Source of the DNA: Ralstonia pickettii
Lineage (GTDB): Bacteria > Pseudomonadota > Gammaproteobacteria > Burkholderiales > Burkholderiaceae
Assembly (NCBI RefSeq): GCF_030582395.1
Contig: NZ_CP104382.1
Coordinates: 930,001 to 994,000, forward strand
Length of the DNA: 64,000 nt
Reading direction: 5' to 3'
The position numbers were made by a program, and so were the translations under genes. Positions 9,214 through 18,096 of the stretch are shown here, one piece after another. The first letter of the stretch is position 1. Every line of letters starts with the position of its first letter. The notes beneath the pieces were generated by a model that was not told the DNA's origin, ran no database searches, and worked only from the letters and a program-made list of their open reading frames with translations.

Positions 9214-10893
9214 ATGAATCCCGACTTCCAGAACCGCGTCTTCGCGTATGCGCCGTGCGCCGAACAGCAACCCGGCGCGGCCACTGAAGCGCGCCCCGTT
9301 GTCATCGTCGGCGCCGGGCCGGTGGGGCTGGCCACGGCCATCGATCTGGCGCAGCAGGGCGTGGCCGTGGTCGTCGTCGACGACGATTGCACGCTGTCGA
9401 CCGGCTCACGCGCGATCTGTTTCTCCAAGCGCTCGCTGGAGATTTTCGATCGGCTCGGTTGCGGCGACTGCATGATCGACAAGGGCGTGAGCTGGAACGT
9501 TGGGAAGGTCTACCTGAAGGACGAGCTGCTCTACAGCTTTGACCTGCTGCCCGAAACCGGCCACCGCCGGCCGGCGTTCATCAACCTCCAGCAGTACTAC
9601 GTCGAGGGCTTTCTCGTTGAACGCGCGCAAGCCTTGCCGAACATCGAACTGCGCTGGAAGAACAAGGTGACGGCCCTCACGCAGGATGCCGATGGCGTGA
9701 CGCTCAGCATTGAGACGCCCGATGGCACGTACGCACAGCGCGCGCGGTACGTCGTCGCCGCCGATGGCTCGCGCAGCCCGGTACGCCACATGATGGGCCT
9801 CGAAGCCCGCGGCCAGACCTTCAAAGACCGCTTCCTGATCGCCGACGTGCGTATGGATGCGCCGTTCCCGAGCGAGCGCTGGTTCTGGTTTGATCCGCCG
9901 TTCCACCCGAATCAGTCGGTGCTGCTGCACCATCAACCCGACAACGTCTGGCGCATCGACTTCCAACTCGGCTGGGACGCCGACCCCGTCGCCGAGAAGC
10001 AACCGGAGCGCGTCATTCCACGCGTGCGCGCGCTTCTGGGCGAAAACGTCGATTTCGAGCTGGAATGGGTCAGCGTCTATACGTTTTCATGCGAACGCAT
10101 GGACCGCTTCCGCCACGGCCGCGTGCTCTTCATCGGCGATGCAGCGCATCGGGTGTCGCCGTTCGGCGCGCGCGGCGCCAACAGCGGCTTGCAGGATGCC
10201 GAAAACCTCGCGTGGAAATTGCGCATGGTGCTTGCCGGCGACGCGCCCGACGCGCTGCTCGACACGTACGCGAGCGAGCGCGAGTTCGCTGCCGACGACA
10301 ACATCCGCCACTCCACCCGCTCGACCGACTTCATCACGCCCAAGAGCGCAGTCAGCCGGCTCTTTCGCGATGCCACACTGCGCTTGGCCAAGCACTATCC
10401 GTTTGCGCGAACCCTGGTCAACAGCGGACGGTTGTCTACGCCGACAGTGCTCGAGGGCTCTACATTGCAGACCGAAGATGAAGCGCCCTTCGCCTGCACG
10501 CTCGTGCCCGGCGCTGTCGCACTCGACGCGCCGGTGCGCACCGCCGATGGCCGCGCAGATTGGCTCCTCGGTCATCTGCACAGCGGCTTCACGGCGCTGC
10601 GTTTCTGCGGTGCCGGAGAACGCGTCGAAGCGCTACCGCTTCGTACGCTGGCAGTCTTCCCGGCCGGCGGCATCGGCACCGTTTCAGCCAACGTGACGGC
10701 GCTGGAAGACATCGATGGCCTGGTCGCACAACGCTATGACGCACGCGCCGGCACGACCTACCTGATCCGCCCAGATCAGCACGTCTGTGCACGCTGGCGC
10801 GCGCTTGAGCCTGCCAAGCTGGCCGCTGCGTTGCTTCGCGCCACCGGGCAAACCGCGCCGGCAGCAGAGCCGCATGCCACAGTCTCCGCCTGA
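9214..10893 (+). CDS. FAD-dependent aromatic monooxygenase (UbiH/MhpA/PheA type)
   Basis: With the ATG at 9214 the protein has 559 residues. The FAD-binding Rossmann motif is VVIVGAGPVGLATAIDL, the middle DG motif is VAADGSRSPVRHMMG, and the GD motif is LFIGDAAHRVSPFGARGANSG. A C-terminal thioredoxin-like extension follows, as in phenol and 3-(3-hydroxyphenyl)propionate hydroxylases. These class A flavin monooxygenases hydroxylate a phenolic ring using NAD(P)H and O2. Its neighbours (transporter, IclR, hydrolase, DUF2783) point to a dedicated catabolic pathway; the substrate is not evident. Confidence 0.88.
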   Translation: MNPDFQNRVFAYAPCAEQQPGAATEARPVVIVGAGPVGLATAIDLAQQGVAVVVVDDDCTLSTGSRAICFSKRSLEIFDRLGCGDCMIDKGVSWNVGKVYLKDELLYSFDLLPETGHRRPAFINLQQYYVEGFLVERAQALPNIELRWKNKVTALTQDADGVTLSIETPDGTYAQRARYVVAADGSRSPVRHMMGLEARGQTFKDRFLIADVRMDAPFPSERWFWFDPPFHPNQSVLLHHQPDNVWRIDFQLGWDADPVAEKQPERVIPRVRALLGENVDFELEWVSVYTFSCERMDRFRHGRVLFIGDAAHRVSPFGARGANSGLQDAENLAWKLRMVLAGDAPDALLDTYASEREFAADDNIRHSTRSTDFITPKSAVSRLFRDATLRLAKHYPFARTLVNSGRLSTPTVLEGSTLQTEDEAPFACTLVPGAVALDAPVRTADGRADWLLGHLHSGFTALRFCGAGERVEALPLRTLAVFPAGGIGTVSANVTALEDIDGLVAQRYDARAGTTYLIRPDQHVCARWRALEPAKLAAALLRATGQTAPAAEPHATVSA

Positions 10894-10924
10894 GTTGAAG
10901 ACCGATCACCGATCACCGATCGCC

Positions 10925-11134
10925 ATGCCGCTGAATACGCAACCGAACCTGCCGCGCCCCGATGACTTTTACGAAGCGCTGATCGACGCGCACCGCAACC
11001 TCGACGAGGAGCACAGCGCGATGCTCAACGCGCAGCTCATCCTGCTGCTCGCGAACCATATCGGCGACATGGCGGTATTGCGTGAAGCGCTGGCGGCGGC
11101 GCGTCTTGCATTGCCGGCAGCCACGGCAACCTGA
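10925..11134 (+). CDS. DUF2783 family small protein (69 aa)
   Basis: A short helical protein with the DUF2783 pattern LPRPDDFYEALIDAHRNLDE followed by LNAQLILLLANHIGDMAVL. The family is often found directly behind FAD monooxygenases of this type, and here the gap is 31 bases, suggesting an accessory or stability factor for the pathway. Its biochemical role is unknown. An in-frame ATG at 10874 would add 17 residues, but the 69-residue form matches the family better. Confidence 0.75.
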   Translation: MPLNTQPNLPRPDDFYEALIDAHRNLDEEHSAMLNAQLILLLANHIGDMAVLREALAAARLALPAATAT

Positions 11135-11334
11135 GCGTCATCGCGTTTCATCATTCCAACGCTTAAGCTTGATCGTACTTGCGGCTGGGTTGGCGCGAAG
11201 GGGAACGCGCTCCACCAAAACGATAACGCGGCGGCCGATGCGGCGCAGCGTGCGCAACGGCGCGCGCTCCATCACCAGGTGGAGCGCGGCAATCCGCGCC
11301 GCGTGTTCAAAGGCGAACGATTTGAGCCGGCAGA
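11135..11334. other. Gap holding a start-less open frame after DUF2783
   Basis: After the DUF2783 stop (TGA, 11132-11134) the same frame stays open for 67 codons, to TAG at 11336-11338. It contains no ATG, GTG or TTG until a late GTG. The conceptual peptide is polar and Ala/Gln/Arg-rich (NDNAAADAAQRAQRRALHHQ). It may be a decayed gene tail or chance in GC-rich DNA. I do not call a gene. Confidence 0.35.
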
Positions 11335-12387
11335 CTAGCGCACAGCTTGCCGCATTCCGGCAAGCTGGCCACGCCGGTACTCCCCTTGCCGCTCCAGCAT
11401 CCAGCCCGGGTATTCGGCCGGGAGTTTGCTCAGCTCGTCGAGCTGCGCGAGTTCTTCCGCCGTCAGTTCAACCTTGGTGGCCGCGATGTTGTCGTCGAGC
11501 TGCTCGATCTTCTTGGCACCGACGATCACGGTGGTCACTGCCTGCTGATGCAGCAGCCACGCCAGCGCAATCTGCGCGACCGACACGCTGCGCGCATTGG
11601 CCATGACGCGCATGGCATCCACGCACGTGTAGGCACGTGCCCGGTCCACCGGCGGGAAATCGAATTTGTTGCGGCGGCTGTCCTGCTCGCCGTGCTGCTC
11701 GCGTGTGTACTTGCCGCTGAGCAGGCCACCGGCCAGCGGGCTCCACACCATCAGGCCCAGGCCTTCGCTCTTGAGCATCGGCACCAACTCGCGCTCCAGG
11801 TCACGGCCGGCAACTGTGTAATACGCCTGCAGGCTTTCGAAGCGTGCGCAGCCCAGCCGCTCGGCAATGCCCAACGCCTTGACGATCTGCCACGCCGCCC
11901 AGTTCGATACACCCACATAGCGCACGTGGCCATGCTGGACCAGCGTGTCGAGGGCACGCACGGTTTCTTCGATCGGCGTGGCGGGATCGAAACCATGGAT
12001 CTGATAAAGATCGATATGGTCAAGCTGCATGCGCTTCAGGCTCGCCTTGATGCCGTCCATGATGTGGAACCGCGAGGCGCCGCGCGCGTTCACGCTGTCG
12101 CCGGTCTGCCCGAACACCTTGGTGGCGACGACCACGCTGTCGCGCGACACCTTCAGGTTCTTGAGCGCCTGCCCCGTCAACTGCTCGGCGACGCCATTGG
12201 CGTACACATCCGCCGTATCGATGAAATTGATGCCGGCGTCGAGGGCGCGCCCGATCAGGCGCTCGGCATCGGCTTGCTGCAAATCGCCGATGTGCTGCCA
12301 GATGCCATCGCTGCCGCCGAAGGTCATCGTGCCGAGGCATAGCTCAGAAACAAACAGGCCGGTCCGGCCCAGTCGGTTGTAACGCAT
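11335..12387 (-). CDS. Aldo/keto reductase
   Basis: A 350-residue reductase starting MRYNRLGRTGLFVSELCLGT. It has the complete AKR tetrad context: Asp and Tyr in NFIDTADVYANG, Lys in VVVATKVFG and His in YQIHGFDP. The cofactor region near the C-terminus (IVGAKKIEQLDDN) is normal. These enzymes reduce aldehydes or ketones with NADPH; the closest-looking group is the broad YajO/IolS-like AKRs, of unknown natural substrate. Upstream in-frame codons to 12540 lack a plausible ribosome site. Monocistronic between convergent neighbours. Confidence 0.9.
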   Translation of the reverse strand: MRYNRLGRTGLFVSELCLGTMTFGGSDGIWQHIGDLQQADAERLIGRALDAGINFIDTADVYANGVAEQLTGQALKNLKVSRDSVVVATKVFGQTGDSVNARGASRFHIMDGIKASLKRMQLDHIDLYQIHGFDPATPIEETVRALDTLVQHGHVRYVGVSNWAAWQIVKALGIAERLGCARFESLQAYYTVAGRDLERELVPMLKSEGLGLMVWSPLAGGLLSGKYTREQHGEQDSRRNKFDFPPVDRARAYTCVDAMRVMANARSVSVAQIALAWLLHQQAVTTVIVGAKKIEQLDDNIAATKVELTAEELAQLDELSKLPAEYPGWMLERQGEYRRGQLAGMRQAVR

Positions 12388-12594
12388 GTGATCGACTCCA
12401 ATACGGTGGGAATGGAATGCTGAGCGCACAGGCTCAGATGCGAAAGACAACGCAGAGGATAAGACGGACCGGCTGATCCTGCAGAGCGCTCGGTCGGATG
12501 CAGGGTGATGGCCCAGGCGCGAGAAGACCAGGCTAGGCAAGCCTACCGGTCATCCCGCGGAAGACTGCAGCGCACGGCCTGGGCAAGCTGATGC

Positions 12595-13512
12595 CTAGCG
12601 TTCCAGCTCTGCAAAGCGCTGCGCGACAAGGTTGCGCAGCCACTGGTTGCCGGCGTCCTGATGGAAGCGCCGGTGCCAGAACACATTGGTCTGCAGTGCC
12701 GGAAGCTTGAGCGGCGGCGCCACGAACTCCAGCCCGAACGGCGGCGCAGCCCGCTCGGCCAGCTTGCGCGGTACCGTCACCACCAGATCGGTCGTGCTGA
12801 CGATGTACGGCACCGCCACGAAGTGCGGCACTGAAAAGCGCGCCGACTGCGTGATCCCCGCCTTGTCCAGCAGCGGCCCGATGGCGTTGTAAGGGCTGGC
12901 CGAACTCGCCACCACCAGATGCGACGCGGCGCGAAAGCGTTCCAGCGTGAGCCTGCCTTCCGACAGCGCATGTCCGCGCCGGAACATCGTCACATAATCC
13001 TGCTGGAACAGGCGGCGCTGGAAGATGCTCTCGCCGGAAAGATCATCGAACGCGCCAATGGCAAGGTCGATGGCGCCGGCCTCCATTTCGGCCTTCATGT
13101 CGAACCCGCCCGCACGCAGCGTGTCGATACGCACGCCGGGCGCCTGCTCAGCACACAACTGCGCCAGCACCGGCATGAAATACACCTCGCCCACATCGCT
13201 CATGGCAATGGTGAAGGTGCGCGTGGACGTGCCCGCTTCAAAGTGCGTGCGCTGGCCGAAGGCGCGTTGCAACGTGTCGAGCGCCGTGGCCACCGGTTCG
13301 GCCAGTTGCTCGGCAAGTGCGGTCGGCATCATGCCGCGCGGCGTACGCACGAAGAGTTCGTCATCAAAGGTCTGGCGAAGGCGCGACAGCGCGTTGCTGA
13401 CCGCCGGCTGCGACAGGCCCAGCCGCTCGGCCACGACGGAGATGCGCTTTTCGCGCAGGATTTCCTGAAACAGCACCAGCAGGTTCAGGTCCACATCCCG
13501 CAGATTCAGCAT
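12595..13512 (-). CDS. LysR family regulator, divergent from an aromatic-acid transporter
   Basis: A 305-residue LysR protein. The N-terminal helix-turn-helix (RISVVAERLGLSQPAVSNAL) is followed by a co-inducer-binding domain opening TFTIAMSDVGEVYFMPVLAQ, which places it near the NahR/NodD-like LysRs that sense aromatic compounds. It is transcribed away from the AAHS transporter-hmgA genes, with a 133-base shared intergenic region holding a 9-bp inverted repeat. It probably activates that transporter and perhaps hmgA in response to an aromatic acid. Confidence 0.9.
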   Translation of the reverse strand: MLNLRDVDLNLLVLFQEILREKRISVVAERLGLSQPAVSNALSRLRQTFDDELFVRTPRGMMPTALAEQLAEPVATALDTLQRAFGQRTHFEAGTSTRTFTIAMSDVGEVYFMPVLAQLCAEQAPGVRIDTLRAGGFDMKAEMEAGAIDLAIGAFDDLSGESIFQRRLFQQDYVTMFRRGHALSEGRLTLERFRAASHLVVASSASPYNAIGPLLDKAGITQSARFSVPHFVAVPYIVSTTDLVVTVPRKLAERAAPPFGLEFVAPPLKLPALQTNVFWHRRFHQDAGNQWLRNLVAQRFAELER

Positions 13513-13532
13513 GACGACGCCTCGACATTCAC

Positions 13533-13565
13533 AATATCAATAGCATGCATTCTCGCATTGATATT
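13533..13565. promoter_or_regulatory. 9-bp inverted repeat, candidate LysR operator
   Basis: AATATCAAT at 13533-13541 and its exact reverse complement ATTGATATT at 13557-13565 are separated by 15 bases, in the divergent LysR/transporter gap. The AT-rich arms stand out against the local GC content. Position and symmetry fit a LysR-type site; binding is not shown. Confidence 0.5.
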
Positions 13566-13645
13566 CCAAATTCTCATCCGATCCGGACAATACGCGCATA
13601 CCAAGAATCCAAAACTGAGCGGCAACCCCGCCACCGGAGACCACC

Positions 13646-15055
13646 ATGCGCCCTGCACCCGCCGCACGTGACACATCGTCGACGCCCATCGACCTCGTCC
13701 GGCTAATCGATCAGGGCAAGGTTGGCGGCTTTCAGATTCTGTTGCTGGCCATCTGCGGGCTGTGCCTGATCATCGACGGCTTCGACGTGCAGGCCATGGG
13801 TTATGTGGCGCCAGCCATCATCAAGGACTGGAACATCACCAAGGCGAGCCTCGGGCCGGTATTCGGCGCGGGGCTGTTCGGCATGCCGGTCGGCGCGCTG
13901 GTGTTTGGCGTGCTGGGCGACCGCTTCGGGCGGCGGCCGGTGCTGATCGTCGCCACGTTCTTCTTTGCGGCCTGCATGCTGGCCACCACGCAGGTGGCAA
14001 CGGTGGAGGCGCTACTCGTCTTGCGCTTCATCACAGGCCTGGGCCTGGGTTGCATCATGCCCAACGCGATGGCGCTGGCCGGTGAGTTCAGCCCCGCACG
14101 CTCTCGCGTGACCTGGATGATGCTGGTGTCGTGCGGCTTTACCGTGGGCGCGGCACTTGGCGGCTTTGTGAGCGCGGCGCTGCTGTCGCGCTTTGGGTGG
14201 CATGCGGTGTTTCTGGTGGGCGGCCTGGTGCCTCTTGTCATTGGCGTGATGATGGTGTTGTGGCTGCCGGAATCCCTGCAATACCTGGTGCTCAGGGGCC
14301 ATGGGCAAATGCGACAAACGCGCCATCAGCGTCTGGCTCGCTGGCTGAGCAAGCTGGCGCCGCAACTGCAGGTGAACGCGCAGACGCAATTCGTGGTGCC
14401 CGAGGCGCCCGCGCGCGGTATGCCGGTCTCGGCCCTGTTCACGGAAGGCCGCGCCAAGGTCACGCTCGTGCTGTGGGTCATCAACTTCATGAACCTGATC
14501 GACCTGTACTTCCTGTCGAACTGGCTGCCGACGCTGATTCGCGATGCCGGATATCCGACGGATACCGCTGTACTGGTCGCCACCGCGCTGCAGGTGGGCG
14601 GTGTGATCGGCACGCTCACGCTGGGCCGATTGATCGATCGCCTCGGCTTTGTGCGCGTGCTGGCCGTGTGCTTCCTGGTCGCCTGCGTCACCGTCGGGTT
14701 GATCGGCCAAGTGGCGGCTGCGCTGCCCGTGCTGGTGACGGTGGTGTTCGTGGCCGGCTTCTGCATCGTCGGCGGACAGCCTGCGGTAAATGCGCTCGCC
14801 GCCACGTATTACCCCACCACGCTGCGGGCCACCGGCATCGGCTGGAGCCTTGGCGTGGGCCGCATCGGCTCTGTCATCGGCCCGGTGATCGGCGGCCAGT
14901 TGATTGCGATGCAATGGAGCGGCCCGGCGTTGTTCTCGGCCGCCGCGGTGCCGGCGATGGTGTCATTCGGCATGGTGCTGGCGCTTACGCTGGCCGCCAG
15001 TGGCGCGGACGCCGCACGCTTTGCCTCAGGTCGCGCAACCGGCAAGCCTGCTTGA
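13646..15055 (+). CDS. MFS aromatic acid:H+ symporter (AAHS family)
   Basis: A 469-residue 12-helix transporter. It has the AAHS hallmark in helix 1 (CLIIDGFDVQAMGYVAPAII), the MFS loop 2-3 motif LGDRFGRRPVLIV and the related loop 8-9 motif LGRLIDRLGFVRVL. The GGAGACCACC leader gives a good start. AAHS carriers such as PcaK and BenK import benzoate-type acids with protons. The next gene is hmgA, 63 bases on, so import of a phenylacetate, hydroxyphenylpyruvate or homogentisate-type acid is a reasonable inference. Regulated most likely by the divergent LysR. Confidence 0.9.
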   Translation: MRPAPAARDTSSTPIDLVRLIDQGKVGGFQILLLAICGLCLIIDGFDVQAMGYVAPAIIKDWNITKASLGPVFGAGLFGMPVGALVFGVLGDRFGRRPVLIVATFFFAACMLATTQVATVEALLVLRFITGLGLGCIMPNAMALAGEFSPARSRVTWMMLVSCGFTVGAALGGFVSAALLSRFGWHAVFLVGGLVPLVIGVMMVLWLPESLQYLVLRGHGQMRQTRHQRLARWLSKLAPQLQVNAQTQFVVPEAPARGMPVSALFTEGRAKVTLVLWVINFMNLIDLYFLSNWLPTLIRDAGYPTDTAVLVATALQVGGVIGTLTLGRLIDRLGFVRVLAVCFLVACVTVGLIGQVAAALPVLVTVVFVAGFCIVGGQPAVNALAATYYPTTLRATGIGWSLGVGRIGSVIGPVIGGQLIAMQWSGPALFSAAAVPAMVSFGMVLALTLAASGADAARFASGRATGKPA

Positions 15056-15118
15056 TGGCTCGGTAACGACTACGCTTTCCCTGAAGACGCTCCTGACTTT
15101 TTCTCCAAGGACTTCACC

Positions 15119-16465
15119 ATGAACATGCTCGCCCCGACGGTCAAGAACGCATTCACCCCGGCGTCGCTGGACCGGCCCGCTTACCAAAGCGGCTTCGGCA
15201 ACGAGTTCGCCACCGAAGCCCTGCCCGGCGCGCTGCCGCACGGTCAGAACTCCCCGCAGAAGGCGCCGTATGGCCTGTATGCGGAACAGATTTCCGGCAC
15301 GGCGTTCACCGCCCCGCGCGCGCACAACCGCCGCTCGTGGCTGTATCGCATCCGCCCGGGCGCCGTGCATCTGCCATTCGAGGCCATGGCGCAAGGCCGC
15401 TTCCACAGCAACTTCAACGAGGTGCCGCCCTCGCCCAACCAGCTGCGCTGGGACCCGCTGCCCGCACCGGCGGCCGGCACCGATTTCATCGACGGCATCG
15501 TGACCTTCGCCGGCAACGGCGGGCCGGACGCGCAAACCGGCTGCGGCATCCACCTGTACGCCGCCAATGCGTCGATGACCGACCGCTTCTTCTACAACGC
15601 CGACGGCGAACTGCTGATCGTCCCGCAGCAAGGCCGCCTGCGCCTGCTGACGGAGATGGGCGTGGTCGATGTCGAACCGCTGGAGATTGTGGTCGTGCCG
15701 CGCGGCGTGCGCTTCCGCGTCGAACTGCCGGATGGTGACGCACGCGGCTACATCTGCGAGAACTTCGGCGCGCTCTTCCGCTTGCCCGACCTGGGCGTGA
15801 TCGGCTCGAACGGCCTGGCCAACCCACGCGACTTCCTCACCCCGCACGCGTGGTACGAAGACCGCGAGGGCAACTTCGAACTCGTCGCAAAATTCCAAGG
15901 CAGCCTGTGGACCGCGAAGATCGGCCACTCACCGCTGGACGTTGTTGCCTGGCACGGCAACCTCGCGCCGTACAAGTACGACCTGCGCCTGTTCAACACC
16001 ATCGGCTCGATCAGCTACGACCATCCGGACCCGTCGATCTTCCTGGTGCTGCAAAGCCCCTCCGACACGCCGGGCGTGGACACCATCGACTTCGTGATCT
16101 TCCCGCCGCGCTGGCTCGCCGCAGAAAACACTTTCCGCCCGCCCTGGTTCCACCGCAACGTCGCAAGCGAATTCATGGGCCTGATCCAGGGCGTGTACGA
16201 CGCCAAGGCCGAAGGCTTCGTGCCGGGCGGCGCCAGCCTGCACAACTGCATGAGCGGCCACGGCCCCGATGCCGACACGTTCGAGAAAGCGAGCAACGGC
16301 GACACCACCAAGCCGCACAAGGTCGACGCAACAATGGCCTTCATGTTCGAGACGCCGGCGGTCATTCGGCCCACCCGCTTCGCGGCGGAATCGGCGCAAC
16401 TGCAAGCCAAGTACTTTGAATGCTGGCAGGGCCTCAAGAAGCATTTCGACCCGACCAAGCGTTAA
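15119..16465 (+). CDS. hmgA: Homogentisate 1,2-dioxygenase
   Basis: A 448-residue enzyme, full length for the family. It opens with the conserved [19 protein letters not shown] and [14 protein letters not shown] segments. The iron-site region is intact: His and Glu in [13 protein letters not shown] and the later His residues in [12 protein letters not shown]. It opens the ring of homogentisate to maleylacetoacetate, the central step of tyrosine and phenylalanine breakdown. AAGGA precedes the start. The next step but one, fumarylacetoacetase, lies 313 bases downstream; no maleylacetoacetate isomerase gene is present in the window. Confidence 0.97.
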   Translation: MNMLAPTVKNAFTPASLDRPAYQSGFGNEFATEALPGALPHGQNSPQKAPYGLYAEQISGTAFTAPRAHNRRSWLYRIRPGAVHLPFEAMAQGRFHSNFNEVPPSPNQLRWDPLPAPAAGTDFIDGIVTFAGNGGPDAQTGCGIHLYAANASMTDRFFYNADGELLIVPQQGRLRLLTEMGVVDVEPLEIVVVPRGVRFRVELPDGDARGYICENFGALFRLPDLGVIGSNGLANPRDFLTPHAWYEDREGNFELVAKFQGSLWTAKIGHSPLDVVAWHGNLAPYKYDLRLFNTIGSISYDHPDPSIFLVLQSPSDTPGVDTIDFVIFPPRWLAAENTFRPPWFHRNVASEFMGLIQGVYDAKAEGFVPGGASLHNCMSGHGPDADTFEKASNGDTTKPHKVDATMAFMFETPAVIRPTRFAAESAQLQAKYFECWQGLKKHFDPTKR

Positions 16466-16530
16466 GCGATCGACGAATTCACATTGACGCCAAGGCGAGC
16501 ATCCCGAAGGTGTGGCCGTACCCTGCCCTA

Positions 16531-16644
16531 GATGGCGCCTTGAATTTCTGTTGCAGGGAGGAAAAAGGAAGGAGCCCTGTCTGAGCGTAGCGAGTTTGGC
16601 TCCTTCCCCTCCCTGCGACATAAATTCAAGGGGAAGTCGCCATC
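16531..16644. repeat. 114-bp nested palindromic intergenic element
   Basis: Two long arms fold on each other. GATGGCG (16531-16537) pairs with 16638-16644, CCTTGAATTT (16538-16547) with 16622-16631, GCAGGGAGG (16553-16561) with CCTCCCTGC (16608-16615, plus one overlapping base), and GGAAGGAGCC (16567-16576) with 16598-16607. This leaves a 21-base loop. It looks like the mobile palindromic repeats scattered between genes in Ralstonia and Cupriavidus. It would form a strong RNA hairpin between hmgA and the fumarylacetoacetase gene. Confidence 0.75.
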
Positions 16645-16666
16645 TCGGGCGCGCCTTTCTTTGCTT

Positions 16667-16712
16667 ACTTTCTTTGGCAAGACAAAGAAAGTGAGTCGCC
16701 CCCGGCAGGGGG
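16667..16712. repeat. Second palindromic unit beside the 114-bp element
   Basis: ACTTTCTTTG (16667-16676) pairs perfectly with CAAAGAAAGT (16683-16692) over a 6-base loop, and CCCCC (16699-16703) with GGGGG (16708-16712). The unit follows the larger palindrome after 22 bases, and the two are probably halves of one repeated element. No T-run follows, so it is not a simple terminator. Confidence 0.65.
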
Positions 16713-16778
16713 TGAAACAAGGGATGCACCAGCAACGTCAAGCAATAACCGACTCAACAAACAAACCACCGCCCCATC

Positions 16779-18050
16779 ATGACCACCCGCCAACTAAGCT
16801 GGCTAGAATCCGCCAACACCCCCGACACCCACTTCCCCCTGGAAAACCTGCCCTTCGGCATCTTCTCCACCAAGGAAAACCCGTCGCCACGCGCAGGCGT
16901 AGCCCTTGGCGATCAGGTCATCGATCTCGGCGTGCTGGATGACGCCGGCCTGCTCCCCGCAGCAACCCGCGGCACGTTCCGCACCGGCAAGCTCAACACC
17001 TTCATCGCACTCGGCAAGCCCGTCTGGTCCGACACCCGCAAGAAGCTCCAAGCGCTGTTCAGCGTGGCCGACACCCACGTGCGCGACAACGCCACGCTGC
17101 ACGCCCGTGCGCTGGTGCCGCAAGCGCATGCCGTGATGCATCTGCCCATCGACATCCCGGGCTATACGGACTTCTATTCGTCGCGCGAGCACGCCACCAA
17201 CGTCGGCCGCATGTTCCGCGATCCCGAAAACGCGCTGCTGCCGAACTGGCTGGAAATCCCGATCGGCTATAACGGCCGCGCCAGCTCCGTGGTGGTGAGC
17301 GGAACACCGTTGCACCGCCCGATGGGCCAGATCAAGCTGCCCGACCAGCCGCGCCCGATCTTCACGGCCTGCCGCAAGCTGGACTACGAACTCGAGATGG
17401 CCTTTGTGGTTGGCAAGCCGAGCGCGCTGGGTGAGCCGGTTTCCGTCGACGCGGCACCGGACTACATGTTCGGCGTCGTGCTCCTGAACGACTGGAGCGC
17501 ACGCGACATTCAGCAATGGGAATACGTGCCGCTTGGCCCGTTCAACTCGAAGGGGTTCGGCACATCGATCTCGCCGTGGATCGTCACGATGGAGGCGCTG
17601 GAACCGTTCCGCGTGGCCAACCCGGTGCAGTCGCCCGAGCCGCTGGAGTACCTGCGGCAGAGCCGGCCCAACGCGTACGACATCGCTCTCGAAACTGCAT
17701 TGCGGCCCCACGGCGGCGAACGCACCACCATCGCCCGCACGAATTTCCGCGCGATGTACTGGACGATGGCGCAGCAGCTCGCGCACCACACCGTGTCCGG
17801 CTGCAACGTGCGCGTGGGTGACCTGATGGGCTCGGGCACCATCAGTGGAACCACGCCGGATTCTTACGGCAGCCTGCTGGAGCTGACTGTCAACGGCAAG
17901 CAGCCGCTGGACCTCGGCAACGGCACCACGCGCGCCTTCCTGGAAGACGGGGACGAAGTCACCATGACCGGCTGGTGCCAGGGCGATGGCTATCGTGTGG
18001 GCTTTGGGGAAGTACGCGGCGAGATTCTGCCGGCGCGCAGTGTGAAGTAA
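16779..18050 (+). CDS. fahA: Fumarylacetoacetase
   Basis: A 423-residue hydrolase with the two-domain layout of the family. There is an N-terminal SH3-like domain (HFPLENLPFGIFS), then the catalytic FAH domain from about residue 120 with DFYSSREHATNVGRMFR and ASSVVVSGTPLHRPMGQIK. Metal ligands are visible in KLDYELEMAFVVG and GVVLLNDWSARDIQ. It cleaves fumarylacetoacetate to fumarate and acetoacetate, completing tyrosine breakdown with hmgA. The start has no clear Shine-Dalgarno sequence. It converges on the paiB-like gene at a shared terminator. Confidence 0.96.
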   Translation: MTTRQLSWLESANTPDTHFPLENLPFGIFSTKENPSPRAGVALGDQVIDLGVLDDAGLLPAATRGTFRTGKLNTFIALGKPVWSDTRKKLQALFSVADTHVRDNATLHARALVPQAHAVMHLPIDIPGYTDFYSSREHATNVGRMFRDPENALLPNWLEIPIGYNGRASSVVVSGTPLHRPMGQIKLPDQPRPIFTACRKLDYELEMAFVVGKPSALGEPVSVDAAPDYMFGVVLLNDWSARDIQQWEYVPLGPFNSKGFGTSISPWIVTMEALEPFRVANPVQSPEPLEYLRQSRPNAYDIALETALRPHGGERTTIARTNFRAMYWTMAQQLAHHTVSGCNVRVGDLMGSGTISGTTPDSYGSLLELTVNGKQPLDLGNGTTRAFLEDGDEVTMTGWCQGDGYRVGFGEVRGEILPARSVK

Positions 18051-18056
18051 GGCAGT

Positions 18057-18096
18057 GCGGAGCGGCGGGTCAGCAGTCCGCCGCTCCGCCTTTTAT
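18057..18096 (+). terminator. Rho-independent terminator after fahA
   Basis: GCGGAGCGGCGG (18057-18068) pairs exactly with CCGCCGCTCCGC (18078-18089) across a 9-base loop and is followed by CTTTTATT. It lies just past the fahA stop and touches the stop of the convergent flavoprotein gene. Confidence 0.85.

Noticed and set aside
11132..11134. Selenocysteine or programmed readthrough at the DUF2783 TGA
   Set aside because: No SECIS-like hairpin or known selenoprotein family; the DUF2783 protein is complete without it.
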